Positions 14,721 through 21,646 of a stretch of DNA of 21,646 nt are shown one piece after another. The stretch spans positions 1-21,646 of the forward strand of contig CAZJYI010000174.1 of the NCBI GenBank assembly GCA_964550025.1. The letters run 5' to 3'. Below the pieces are notes generated by a model. It was not told the DNA's origin, did no database searches, and was given only the letters and a program-made list of their open reading frames with translations. Numbering within the stretch: position 1 is the first letter of the stretch; every line of letters begins with the position of its first letter. Position numbers and translations under genes: made by a program. Origin of the DNA: CAZJYI01 sp964550025. GTDB lineage: Bacteria; Verrucomicrobiota; Kiritimatiellia; UBA8416; CAYOBW01.

Positions 14721-16703
14721 ATGTGTGGGATCGCCGGTATCTGCGCCTTGGCCAAACCGGGGACAGTGTCGCTTGACCTCGTCAAACGTATGACGGCGTC
14801 TCTCCGGCATCGCGGCCCCGACGAAACGGGCGTCTACGTGGATGCGGACGTTGCGCTGGGGCATGCCCGTCTGAAAATCATCGATCTCAAGAGCGGCATT
14901 CAGCCGATACACAACGAGAACGAGTCTCTCTGGATCAGCTACAACGGCGAGGTGTTCAACTACCCCGAGTTGAGAGAGGAGTTGTTGGCGCGTGGACACG
15001 CGTTCTACACCACTTCGGACACGGAGGTCCTGCTCCATGCCTACGAGGAATATGGCGCATCGTTCCTGGATCGACTGAACGGGCAGTTTGCGTTTGCCAT
15101 CTGGGACCGCACGAGGCAGGAGCTTCTCCTGGCCAGAGACCGTCTGGGCATCCGCCCCCTGTACTACACGACTGTCGGTGACACGCTGCTCTTCGCCTCG
15201 GAGATCAAGGCCATCCTGCAGAGTCCGGATGTCCGTGCAACCCTCGATCCCGTAGCGCTTGACCAGGTGTTCACGCTTTGGGCGCCGCTGGGCGACCGTA
15301 CTGCCTTTGCCGGCATTCGCGAGCTCCCGCCCGGTCACTCGCTGCGCGTGCGAAACGGCCGCTGTACTCTGAGTCGCTACGCGGAGCTTCCCTTCGTGCC
15401 CGACGGCGAGCAGACACGTAGACCGTTTGACGACCTTCGCGACGAGGCGGCCGAGCTGCTGAAAGACGCCGTTCGCATACGGCTGCGTGCGGACGTGCCG
15501 GTTGGCGCCTATGTGAGCGGCGGACTGGATTCGTCCGGCGTGGCGGCGCTGGCCAGGCACCACTTCAAACCGGACCTTCGGACGTTCGGAATCCGCTTTG
15601 CCGACGATCTCTACGACGAAGGCCGGTTCCAGAGCTCTGTCGTCGCGGCGCTGGAGACGGAGCACTCGGAGATTCTGGCAACGGGCGATGCCGTGGGGAC
15701 CACTTTTTCCGACGTGGTCCGGCATGCGGAGAAACCCATGTTGAGAACGGCGCCCGCCCCCCTGTTCCTGCTTGCGCGCCGCGTTCGCGAGAGCGGCATG
15801 AAGGTGGTTCTCACCGGCGAAGGGGCCGACGAGGTCTTCGGGGGATACAACATCTTCCGGGAGGCAAAGGTGCGTGCGTTCTGGGCGCGCAATCCCTCCT
15901 CAAAGTGGCGCAGCTCTCTACTGAGAAAACTCTATCCCTACGTGTTCAACAGTCCGGCAGCGCGCATGGGGCTCGAATCGTTCTTCGGGTTCACGGATGA
16001 GGATCTTGCCGATCCGCTCTTCTCGCACCTGGTGCGGTGGCGCAACACCGGCCGCACGAAGCTGTTCTTTTCCGCTGAACTGAAGCGCACACTGGAGGGG
16101 TACTCGGCGCTGGCGGAGGTGCGCGACAGTCTGCCGCCCGAGTACGGCAACTGGGACCTGCTCTGCCGTGCGCAGTACCTGGAGATGACGGTGTTCTTGA
16201 GCAACTACCTGCTCTCTTCGCAGGGTGACAGGATGGCCATGGCCCACGGAGTAGAGATACGGCTGCCCTATCTGGATCATCGGCTTGTTGCCTTTATGGG
16301 CGGCGTGCCGGCCAAGTGGAAGATCAGGGGGCTCAACGAGAAGTACCTCCTGAAGCACGCGCTGGCTGAACAGCTGCCGCCCGAAGTGGCCCAACGGCCC
16401 AAGCACCCCTATCGTGCCCCGATCGCCAATGCGCTGCTGGGGGGGCAGTCCCGGGAACGCGCTTTGGACATGCTGTCCGAATCCAGCGTCAGGAACGTGG
16501 GGCTTTTCGACGCGGGTAAGGTGCAGAAGCTGATCGCGCGCCTGGAGGGGGCGGGAGCCCGAAACGAGGTGGCCGGCATGGCGCTCGCGGGAATTCTGTC
16601 CACGCAGATACTACATCGACAGTTTGTTGAAGGGAAGGCGACCGGGACAACCGACGACCGTGACGTGGACCTGGTCGTCGACGGGACTGGCGTTGCCCGG
16701 TAG
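14721..16703 (+). CDS. asnB: Asparagine synthase-type glutamine-dependent amidotransferase
   Basis: The product has 660 residues. The N-terminal class II glutaminase starts at the nucleophile C2 (MCGIAG), with RHRGPDE (29-35), YNGEVFNY (74-81) and TSDTEV (98-103). The synthetase half has the PP-loop SGGLDSSG (266-273) and GEGADEVFGGY. Such enzymes adenylate a carboxylate and amidate it with glutamine-derived ammonia. True AsnB makes asparagine. Homologues next to ACP and AMP-ligase genes, including those of exosortase-associated exopolysaccharide loci, are called amidotransferases of unknown substrate. The position here favours the second role. The start must be this ATG because Cys must follow Met. 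It begins 28 nt after the ACP gene. The last about 25 residues (TTDDRDVDLVVDGTG) are an acidic tail. Confidence 0.92.
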   Translation: MCGIAGICALAKPGTVSLDLVKRMTASLRHRGPDETGVYVDADVALGHARLKIIDLKSGIQPIHNENESLWISYNGEVFNYPELREELLARGHAFYTTSDTEVLLHAYEEYGASFLDRLNGQFAFAIWDRTRQELLLARDRLGIRPLYYTTVGDTLLFASEIKAILQSPDVRATLDPVALDQVFTLWAPLGDRTAFAGIRELPPGHSLRVRNGRCTLSRYAELPFVPDGEQTRRPFDDLRDEAAELLKDAVRIRLRADVPVGAYVSGGLDSSGVAALARHHFKPDLRTFGIRFADDLYDEGRFQSSVVAALETEHSEILATGDAVGTTFSDVVRHAEKPMLRTAPAPLFLLARRVRESGMKVVLTGEGADEVFGGYNIFREAKVRAFWARNPSSKWRSSLLRKLYPYVFNSPAARMGLESFFGFTDEDLADPLFSHLVRWRNTGRTKLFFSAELKRTLEGYSALAEVRDSLPPEYGNWDLLCRAQYLEMTVFLSNYLLSSQGDRMAMAHGVEIRLPYLDHRLVAFMGGVPAKWKIRGLNEKYLLKHALAEQLPPEVAQRPKHPYRAPIANALLGGQSRERALDMLSESSVRNVGLFDAGKVQKLIARLEGAGARNEVAGMALAGILSTQILHRQFVEGKATGTTDDRDVDLVVDGTGVAR

Positions 16704-16735
16704 GGAAAGACACGAGACGAGGGGAGACGGCGGAA

Positions 16736-18340
16736 ATGGAGTTTGACCCCGTTCTGGTACACGAATGGTTGAGGCGGTCGGCGCGTCGCTATCCTGAGAA
16801 GGAGGCCGTGATCAGTGGAACGGACCGCGTTACGTATGCGGAGCTCGATGCCCGGAGCGATCGCCTGGCAACGACGCTGAGCGGCATAGGGCTGGCACGG
16901 CACGATCGGGCGGTGGTCTTTCTGGACAATTGCGCGGAGACGGTTGTTGCACTGTACGCGATTCTCAAGGCGGGCGGCACCTTCATCATTCTCAACGGCT
17001 CGGTGAAGGGACCCAAGTTGCGCTACATCCTCTCGGATTGTGGGGCCAAAGTGCTGATCGCGCATCGAACCAAGCGGGGCGTGGTGGGCCAGGCACTGTC
17101 CGGCGGCGCGGCGGAACCGGAGATCGTGTGGGTGGGTTGCGATGCGGAGAAGCCGCCTCCCGATCTGCCGCGTTCGTCGTGCTGGGCGGATCTGCTGGGA
17201 AACGCGGAGGAGAGTGATGCGGGCGCGGTGTCTTCCCTGCCGCGCTGCATTGATGTGGACCTGGCAACGCTGATCTACACGTCGGGCTCCACGGGCGAAC
17301 CGAAGGGAGTCATGTCCACTCACCACAACATGGTGTCGGCCGCACGCAGCATCGTTCAGTACACGGGCAATGACGTAGACGACGTCATCCTGGGAGTTCT
17401 GCCGCTGTCGTTCGACTACGGCCTTTACCAGGTCATCATGTCCGTCATGTGCGGGAGCACGATCGTGCTGGAACGTTCCTTTGCCTTCCTGCACAAGGTC
17501 CTGCTGCGCATCGCCGAGGAGAAGATCAGTGCGCTGCCGGTAGTGCCCACTATGGTGGCCATGATGCTGCGCATGAACGATCTGAGCGGGTATGACCTGG
17601 GTTCCCTGCGTTACGTGACGAACACGGCGGCTGCGTTGCCGGTGCAGCACATCGTGGCGCTCAGGCAGCTGTTGCCGGACGTGCGGATCTACTCGATGTA
17701 CGGCCTGACGGAGTGCAAACGTGTGAGCTACCTGCCGCCCGAGGAGCTCGACCGGCGCCCCGGTTCGGTAGGGAAGGCCATGCCCAACTGCGAGACCGTC
17801 ATCCTCGATGAGGAGGGGAACATCTGTCCCCCCGGAGAAATCGGCGAGCTGGTGATTCGCGGGGCCAACGTGATGCAGGGGTATTGGCAGGCTCCCGAGA
17901 TAACGGCACGGGCGTACAGGGAGGGCGGCTACCCGGAAGGGCGGAATCTCCATTCGGGCGACCTGTTCCGGTCGGACGAGGGAGGTTTCCTCTACTTTGT
18001 CGGCCGGCGGGACGCCATGATCAAGAGCAAGGGGGAGCGTATCAGCCCCAAGGAGATCGAGTTTGCCATCTGCAACCTGTCGGGTGTGGCGGAGGCAGCC
18101 GTAGTGGGTGTTCCCGACGAGGTGATGGGGCAGGCCGTCAAGGCCGTGGTCGTAGCCGAGGGCGGAGCAACGTTGACGTCGAACGATGTGCTGAAACACT
18201 GCAGCAAGAACCTGGAGTTGTTCATGGTTCCGAAGTACGTGGATGTCGTTGAAGACCTGCCTAGAACGCCCAATGGCAAGATCGACCGCAAGGCACTGGC
18301 CCGGTCACACAACAGCGAAGGAGCCGGCAATGCCTCTTGA
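16736..18340 (+). CDS. AMP-forming acyl ligase (acyl-CoA/acyl-ACP synthetase family)
   Basis: The product has 534 residues, an ANL-superfamily adenylating enzyme. The ATP loop LIYTSGSTGEPKGVM spans 179-193. Further motifs are YGLTECKR, HSGDLF, GRRDAMIKSKGERISPKEIE and the C-terminal catalytic lysine in PRTPNGKIDRKAL (K515). It would activate a carboxylic acid as acyl-AMP and pass it to CoA or, more likely here, to the ACP thiol. It resembles AMP-forming ligases found beside AsnB and ACP genes. A GGGGAGA ribosome site precedes the ATG by about 10 nt. The 3' end overlaps the NadE-like gene by 11 nt. Confidence 0.92.
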   Translation: MEFDPVLVHEWLRRSARRYPEKEAVISGTDRVTYAELDARSDRLATTLSGIGLARHDRAVVFLDNCAETVVALYAILKAGGTFIILNGSVKGPKLRYILSDCGAKVLIAHRTKRGVVGQALSGGAAEPEIVWVGCDAEKPPPDLPRSSCWADLLGNAEESDAGAVSSLPRCIDVDLATLIYTSGSTGEPKGVMSTHHNMVSAARSIVQYTGNDVDDVILGVLPLSFDYGLYQVIMSVMCGSTIVLERSFAFLHKVLLRIAEEKISALPVVPTMVAMMLRMNDLSGYDLGSLRYVTNTAAALPVQHIVALRQLLPDVRIYSMYGLTECKRVSYLPPEELDRRPGSVGKAMPNCETVILDEEGNICPPGEIGELVIRGANVMQGYWQAPEITARAYREGGYPEGRNLHSGDLFRSDEGGFLYFVGRRDAMIKSKGERISPKEIEFAICNLSGVAEAAVVGVPDEVMGQAVKAVVVAEGGATLTSNDVLKHCSKNLELFMVPKYVDVVEDLPRTPNGKIDRKALARSHNSEGAGNAS

Positions 18341-19298
18341 GAGTGACGCACTGACGTTGGATTGTGCCGCTGAAGCCGCGCGTATTGCCGGGGCTCTTCG
18401 GAGACAGCTGCGCAGCGATCTGAAGCGGCGGGGCTACGTGGTTGCGCTGTCGGGCGGCATCGACAGCAGCGTGGTCGGGAAGCTTTGCGTGGAGGCCGTG
18501 GGACCCAAACGCGTGTTCGGCTTGCTGTTGCCGGAAGAGGACTCGGCGCCGGAAACGCTTGAATTGTCGCGGCTGGTGGCCGAGGACCTAGGCATTCAGT
18601 ACGAGATGCGGAATATAACGGACATGCTCGAGGCGGTGGGGTGCTACCGTCTGCGCGACGAGGCCATTCGGAAGGTCGTGCCGGAGTACGGCCCCGGATA
18701 CAAGTGCAAGATCGTGTTGCCGGATGCGTCGGACGGCAAGTCTCTCAACGTGTTTTCGGTGGTGACGCAATCACCCGATGGCCGGCAGGAGAAGACGCGC
18801 CTCTCGCTCGAGAGCTACCTGGGCATCGTGGCCGCCAGCAACTTCAAGCAGCGCATCAGGAAGATGCTGGAGTACTACCACGCCGACCGGCGCCACTACG
18901 CGGTTGCCGGCACTCCGAACCTGCAGGAGATCGACCAGGGGTTCTTCGTTAAACTCGGCGACGGGGCCGCCGACGTGAAGCCAATCGCGCATCTCTACAA
19001 GACGCAGGTCTACCAGATGGCTGAGTACCTTGGTGTGCCGGCTGAGATCCGCTCGCGCCCTCCCACGACTGACACGTACCCCATGGCGCAGACCCAGGAG
19101 GAGTTCTTCTTTGTCCTGCCTTACGACAAGATGGACTGGTGCCTCTACGGAAAGAACCACGACGTGCCGCCGGCCGAAGTGGCCTCCCTGACCGACCTGA
19201 CCGAGGAGCAGGTCCGCCGCGTCTATGACGACATCAGCACCCGCCGCCAGACGACGCGCTATCTCCATCTGCCGCCGTTGACCTGCGGGGCACGGTAG
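18330..19298 (+). CDS. nadE: NAD(+) synthase family protein (NadE-like), probable specialised paralogue
   Basis: The product has 322 residues, an ammonia-type NAD synthetase domain without the N-terminal glutaminase. The PP-loop SGGIDSS is at 41-47, and FFVKLGDGAADVKPIAHLYKTQV is the second conserved block, here preceded by GTPNLQE where standard NadE has GTSNRSE. The tail TDTYPMAQTQEEFFFVLPY replaces the usual DxWPGQTDE region. These differences and the cluster position suggest it may not be the housekeeping enzyme. It could instead adenylate and amidate a carboxylate made by the pathway. A housekeeping NAD synthase cannot be excluded. ATG 18330 has GAAGGAG 6 nt upstream and overlaps the ligase gene; the open frame extends upstream but lacks a site. 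Confidence 0.85.
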   Translation: MPLESDALTLDCAAEAARIAGALRRQLRSDLKRRGYVVALSGGIDSSVVGKLCVEAVGPKRVFGLLLPEEDSAPETLELSRLVAEDLGIQYEMRNITDMLEAVGCYRLRDEAIRKVVPEYGPGYKCKIVLPDASDGKSLNVFSVVTQSPDGRQEKTRLSLESYLGIVAASNFKQRIRKMLEYYHADRRHYAVAGTPNLQEIDQGFFVKLGDGAADVKPIAHLYKTQVYQMAEYLGVPAEIRSRPPTTDTYPMAQTQEEFFFVLPYDKMDWCLYGKNHDVPPAEVASLTDLTEEQVRRVYDDISTRRQTTRYLHLPPLTCGAR

Positions 19299-19337
19299 TG
19301 CGCTTCTCTTTCGCAACTCGTTCCGCGTCCACGCCTT

Positions 19338-19375
19338 GCGCAACATGGTGACGCGAAGAGCGCATGTTGTGTTTT
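19338..19375 (+). terminator. Possible intrinsic terminator after the nadE-like gene
   Basis: A stem of about 10 pairs, including two G-T, forms between 19338-19347 (core CAACATG) and 19363-19372 (core CATGTTG). It has an inner CGC/GCG pairing in the loop and is followed by TTTT up to 19375. It starts 39 nt after the stop codon of the last gene of the cluster. Confidence 0.45.
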
Positions 19376-19403
19376 CCGTTGCACGATGCGCAACGCCCCG
19401 ATC

Positions 19404-19488
19404 GGTTGACGATTACGGCGACGAGTACGGCCGACGAGGGGGAGAGTCTCGCAATCGTTCACCTTAATCGTCGCCGTAATCGTCAACC
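19404..19488. repeat. Perfect 21-bp inverted repeat made of hexamer units
   Basis: Bases 19404-19424 and 19468-19488 are exact reverse complements, and pairing continues to 19430/19462 with two mismatches (25 of 27). The left arm is itself a hexamer array (GATTAC, GGCGAC, GAGTAC). The loop is about 31 bases. The location, between the convergent nadE-like and DJ-1 genes, and the build are the same as for the array at 6767-6858. Confidence 0.8.
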
Positions 19489-19707
19489 CGGCTTCCCTCG
19501 GAGATACAAGATTGGTGCAGGCAGCTTCGTCGGAATGGGTTACGAAAGCCGCACACCCGTGACCTGCGGGGTGTCGCCGGGACGGGAGGATTGACCCTGG
19601 CGGAGCATCCGTGTTGGAGTCTTGGTGAGACCAGAGAGGATACCATGAGCCTTGCTACCGTACACGCAGATCTCTCTCTGGTTGTGGCCTCGAGTACGTT
19701 AAGAAAC

Positions 19708-20256
19708 TCACTCCCGCAGAATCAGCCCGCCACGCACGTTATCCGCAGCCTCCTGGCCCTCCAGGGCCTCGATGATAACGAGGGCGAACTCCATGGCCGT
19801 TCCCGGTCCCTGGCTTGTGATGAGCTTGCCGTCGATCACGACGCGTTCTTCGACGCGGTCGGTGGCGGTGAGTTGGCCCGCCACGCCGGGATGGCAGGTG
19901 ACGCGTCTGCCCTCGAGAATGCCGGCGGCCTGCAGTACCAGCGGCCCGGCGCAGATGGCGCCGACCAGTCGGTCGGATTCCACGAAGCAGCGAACGGTCT
20001 CCAGTACGCTCTGATTACCCGATAGGTTCTCCGTACCCGCCGCCCCTCCGGGGATGACCAGCGCGTCGAAACCCGAGGGGTCCACGGCATGCCAGTCGTC
20101 GTCCGCGAGCAGGCGCACGCCGCGCGAGGCGTCGATGGTGGTCCCCGTCACCCCCGCAGCTACCACGTCCCAACCCGCCCTGCGCAGGACGTCAATGATG
20201 ATCGTGGCCTCCATCTCTTCGGTACCGTCCGCCAGTGGAACAAGCGCGCTCTTCAT
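19708..20256 (-). CDS. DJ-1/PfpI family protein (YajL-like)
   Basis: The product has 182 residues, the full length of the DJ-1 group. The conserved Glu is in LADGTEEMEA (residues 9-18), VIPGGAAGT is the glycine loop, and the nucleophile Cys is in GAICAGPLVL. This is the pattern of DJ-1/YajL proteins implicated in glyoxal detoxification or protein repair; the activity is debated. ATG 20256 is preferred over an upstream in-frame start because GGGAGGAG lies just upstream and the N-terminus then matches the family. A well-formed promoter lies 31 bp upstream. It is transcribed alone. An amidase-like activity is possible. Confidence 0.92.
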   Translation of the reverse strand: MKSALVPLADGTEEMEATIIIDVLRRAGWDVVAAGVTGTTIDASRGVRLLADDDWHAVDPSGFDALVIPGGAAGTENLSGNQSVLETVRCFVESDRLVGAICAGPLVLQAAGILEGRRVTCHPGVAGQLTATDRVEERVVIDGKLITSQGPGTAMEFALVIIEALEGQEAADNVRGGLILRE

Positions 20257-20287
20257 TGCTGCTCCTCCCGTATGTGTCTTTGCCGCC

Positions 20288-20316
20288 ACTATACGGTCGC
20301 GTGGCCGGGCTGGCAA
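20288..20316 (-). promoter_or_regulatory. Promoter of the DJ-1 gene
   Basis: On the minus strand, TTGCCA (20316-20311, 5/6), a 17-base spacer and TATAGT (20293-20288, 5/6), 31 bases upstream of the ATG. It lies just outside the MITE-like element that begins at 20331. Confidence 0.7.
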
Positions 20317-20347
20317 CCGCAGAGATGTCCCCCGAAACCGCGGACTG

Positions 20348-20375
20348 AGGTTTCAGGTTTCGGGTTTCAGGTTTC
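20348..20375 (+). repeat. Heptamer array AGGTTTC x4
   Basis: Four units: AGGTTTC, AGGTTTC, GGGTTTC, AGGTTTC. The reverse complement (GAAACCT) appears in the array at 20458-20495, so the two can pair imperfectly. Confidence 0.8.
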
Positions 20376-20457
20376 GGTATCCCTGCTATGACGTGGGTTT
20401 GGTACACCAGAAGACCTTTGAGGTACATCAAGCGTTGCTTGGGATACACATTCGGAT

Positions 20458-20495
20458 CCTGACACCTGAAACCTGACACCTGACACCTGACACCC
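20458..20495 (+). repeat. Heptamer array ACCTGAC x5
   Basis: Units of 7 nt (ACCTGAA, then ACCTGAC three times, with partial units at the edges). Oriented opposite to the array at 20348-20375. Confidence 0.8.
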
Positions 20496-20543
20496 CAGGT
20501 GGCGATAGCTGAGACTTGAGTCCGCGGTTTTGGGTGTCCTGAA

Positions 20544-20576
20544 GCGAGTGGCGAGCGGTGAGTGGCGGGTGGGGGA
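20544..20576 (+). repeat. Heptamer array GCGAGTG-like
   Basis: About four degenerate units (GCGAGTG, GCGAGCG, GTGAGTG, GCGGGTG) just right of the MITE-like element. Fourteen bases of it (20556-20569) recur at 21285-21298. Confidence 0.65.
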
Positions 20577-20617
20577 GGGACAGCGGGCGCGTTCGCCGAA
20601 TCCTCTCACAGGAGGGC

Positions 20618-20740
20618 AAACCTCTGAGCCCTGTGTCGCGCAACAACTTCCCGACGAATCTGAACAGCTTCTTCAACTTTGCGGTCAAGAAGGGAGGGGC
20701 GACGGAGCTGTTGCTTCGGCGGAAGCCCCGTATAGTGTGA
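20618..20740 (+). pseudogene. Possible tyrosine recombinase (integrase) core-binding remnant
   Basis: About 40 residues ending at a stop at 20740. The segment VSRNNFPTNLNSFFNFAVKKG resembles the S-x-x-T-[IL]-N-x-[YH]-L-x-x-L-[RN]-x-F-F-x-[WF]-A-V-[KR]-x-G helix pair of phage-type integrase core-binding domains. No catalytic domain follows. The match is by eye and the fragment is short, so it may be chance. Confidence 0.25.
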
Positions 20741-21382
20741 GGTACAAGTGGCTCTCTGCTACAGGACCGTCAACGTGTTAGTCGCCAGAAAACAACATGT
20801 AGAATGCCCGACCGGAGTCGATGTTCCCCATGTTACTCAGAGGGGACATGCGGCTAAGCCTATTGGGCATTGGCGTTTGCGAAAACGTGACGATCGCTCC
20901 AGTAGGGTCTCAAGTGTCGCCGCTTGGTGTGTAGAATCGCCGACACAGAATATGAGCTCTTGGTACGGCCATTTCTTGGTTGCGATTTCCGGCGCACAAA
21001 TCACGGAGACGGTAGATTGAGAAAAGGTGCGTCAAACGGGGCTAGACGCGTCGTCCAAGCCAAACCAAGGGTTGCACCACTAGATTCATTGCTCCTTTAC
21101 CGGCCAAAGAGGCCGGATCGGTTTAGTCCCGCGATATGGATCTCGTTAGGGTCTCGTTCCTGGAAAGGGCCTTTGATCCCGTTTTGTCTCGTTCCCTCGC
21201 TCTACTGTGGGCGGATGCAGAAGCTGGTGACAAATGGCGGCCGAAGTGCTTTGCTTTCAGCAAGACTCCGTGATAGTTTCGCATCGGTGAGTGGCGGGCA
21301 CGTCTGCCTGCGGCAAGGGGGGGCGCCGCCGTGCAAAACGCATGGACCACAGAGCCCCCAGGCACAGAAAGGTGTGTATTCC
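20741..21382. other. Gene-poor stretch of lower GC
   Basis: No convincing gene is seen in this 640-base region; open frames up to about 90 codons lack recognisable features. Base composition is visibly less GC-rich than in the flanking genes, particularly 20740-21250. A small perfect hairpin (CCGGCC/GGCCGG, 21100-21116) has no U-run. The right end serves as leader for the protease gene. Confidence 0.5.
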
Positions 21383-21646
21383 ATGAAGAACCTTGTCGCG
21401 CTTCTCGTCTGTTCGTTCACTCTTCTCGCCGCGTCTTCCTGCCCGGCAGTTGCAGATGGGCCCCGCCCTCGAAGATCCGGCCTGATCCCTTCGCGGCCTT
21501 CGCAATCGCCGAAAGCTATGGCGGTCTTGAGAGAGCTTCGCGCCAAGGCTACCCCGAAGGGCAAGGCCCCACTCGCTGTGCCCTCGACGACAGACAACAG
21601 CGCGGCCCTGCCTCCGGTCGGCGACCAGGGCAACCAGGGCTCATGC
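21383..21646 (+). CDS. Secreted papain-family (C1A) cysteine protease, 5' part only
   Basis: Eighty-eight codons are open to the window edge with no stop. Residues 1-25 form a signal peptide (MKNLVALLVC, then a hydrophobic run ending PAVADG). A basic, Pro-rich propeptide-like stretch follows (residues 26-75). The segment PPVGDQGNQGSC (77-88) matches the C1A active-site entry: Q82 would be the oxyanion-hole glutamine and C88, the last codon of the window, the catalytic cysteine. The ATG at 21383 has an AAAGGTG ribosome-site candidate at 21368-21374. The propeptide is shorter than in plant papain-like enzymes, as is usual for bacterial members. The catalytic His and Asn lie outside the window. 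Confidence 0.85.
   Translation, partial: MKNLVALLVCSFTLLAASSCPAVADGPRPRRSGLIPSRPSQSPKAMAVLRELRAKATPKGKAPLAVPSTTDNSAALPPVGDQGNQGSC

Larger units (their letters stand above)
20331..20534. mobile_element. MITE-like element with terminal inverted repeats and heptamer arrays
   Basis: Bases 20331-20354 and 20511-20534 are 24-nt inverted repeats matching at 20 of 24 positions (core AAACCGCGGACT perfect). They are flanked exactly by a 5-bp direct repeat, TGTCC (20326-20330 and 20535-20539), which looks like a target-site duplication. Inside, one heptamer array (AGGTTTC-like, four units, 20348-20375) faces an inverted one (ACCTGAC-like, about five units, 20458-20495). No transposase gene is present, so it would be non-autonomous. 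A 5-bp match could be chance. Confidence 0.5.

Noticed and set aside
16409..18199. Long open frame on the minus strand opposite asnB and the ligase gene
   Set aside because: It crosses two well-supported plus-strand genes and their intergenic gap, and the translation resembles no protein family.
20348..20576. CRISPR array
   Set aside because: Units are 7 nt with no unique spacers and no cas genes are present.
20748..21020. 90-codon open frame as a small gene
   Set aside because: No Shine-Dalgarno, no recognisable domain, and composition unlike the neighbouring genes; not supportable as a gene.
21100..21116. CCGGCC/GGCCGG hairpin as terminator
   Set aside because: The stem has only 6 bp, no T-run follows and no gene ends just upstream.

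Overview
The window is GC-rich, densely coded bacterial DNA, apart from a less GC-rich, gene-poor stretch near the right end. Several traits together suggest a Gram-negative member of the PVC superphylum, probably a Kiritimatiellota/Lentisphaerota/Planctomycetota-type bacterium: a secreted formylglycine-type sulfatase, a four-helix-bundle gene with a topoisomerase-type zinc ribbon, RHS debris, and many intergenic arrays of degenerate 6-, 7- and 9-nt repeats. This placement is inference from gene content; there is no rRNA or other marker gene here.

Layout. (1) 1-1335: a repeat-rich accessory patch with a 55-bp direct repeat, an RHS (YD-repeat) remnant, and a four-helix-bundle/zinc-ribbon gene flanked by perfect 37-bp inverted copies of a 9-nt-unit array. 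(2) 1421-2983: exported sulfatase. (3) 3097-6130: a translationally coupled three-gene operon encoding an unknown 154-aa protein, a natural fusion of phosphate butyryltransferase and butyrate kinase, and an ACT-domain protein. (4) 6266-6670: a single-domain retropepsin-like protein behind a strong-looking promoter. (5) 13482-6877, minus strand: a complete seven-gene biotin operon, birA-bioB-bioF-bioG-bioC-bioD-bioA, in which every adjacent gene pair overlaps. A perfect BirA-type operator (10-bp arms, 14-bp spacer) covers the -35 box, and the -10 box lies only 8 nt from the birA ATG, so birA is probably read from a leaderless mRNA and the operon is autoregulated. (6) 13896-19298, plus strand: a five-gene cluster encoding a hexapeptide acyltransferase, an acyl carrier protein, an AsnB-type amidotransferase, an AMP-forming acyl ligase and a NadE-like ATP pyrophosphatase. 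This looks like a carboxylate activation, carrier loading and amidation pathway for a small metabolite or a glycan decoration. (7) 20256-19708, minus strand: a DJ-1/PfpI protein with its own promoter. (8) 20317-21382: gene-poor DNA containing a ~204-bp MITE-like element built of heptamer arrays and a possible integrase relic. (9) 21383-end: the start of an exported papain-family (C1A) protease, cut by the window edge at its predicted catalytic Cys.

The most notable items are the Ptb-Buk fusion with its coupled unknown and ACT partners, the acyltransferase/ACP/AsnB/ligase/NadE-like cluster, the operator-over-promoter, leaderless architecture of the bio operon, and the family of short-period repeat arrays, several of them paired as inverted repeats and placed between genes.
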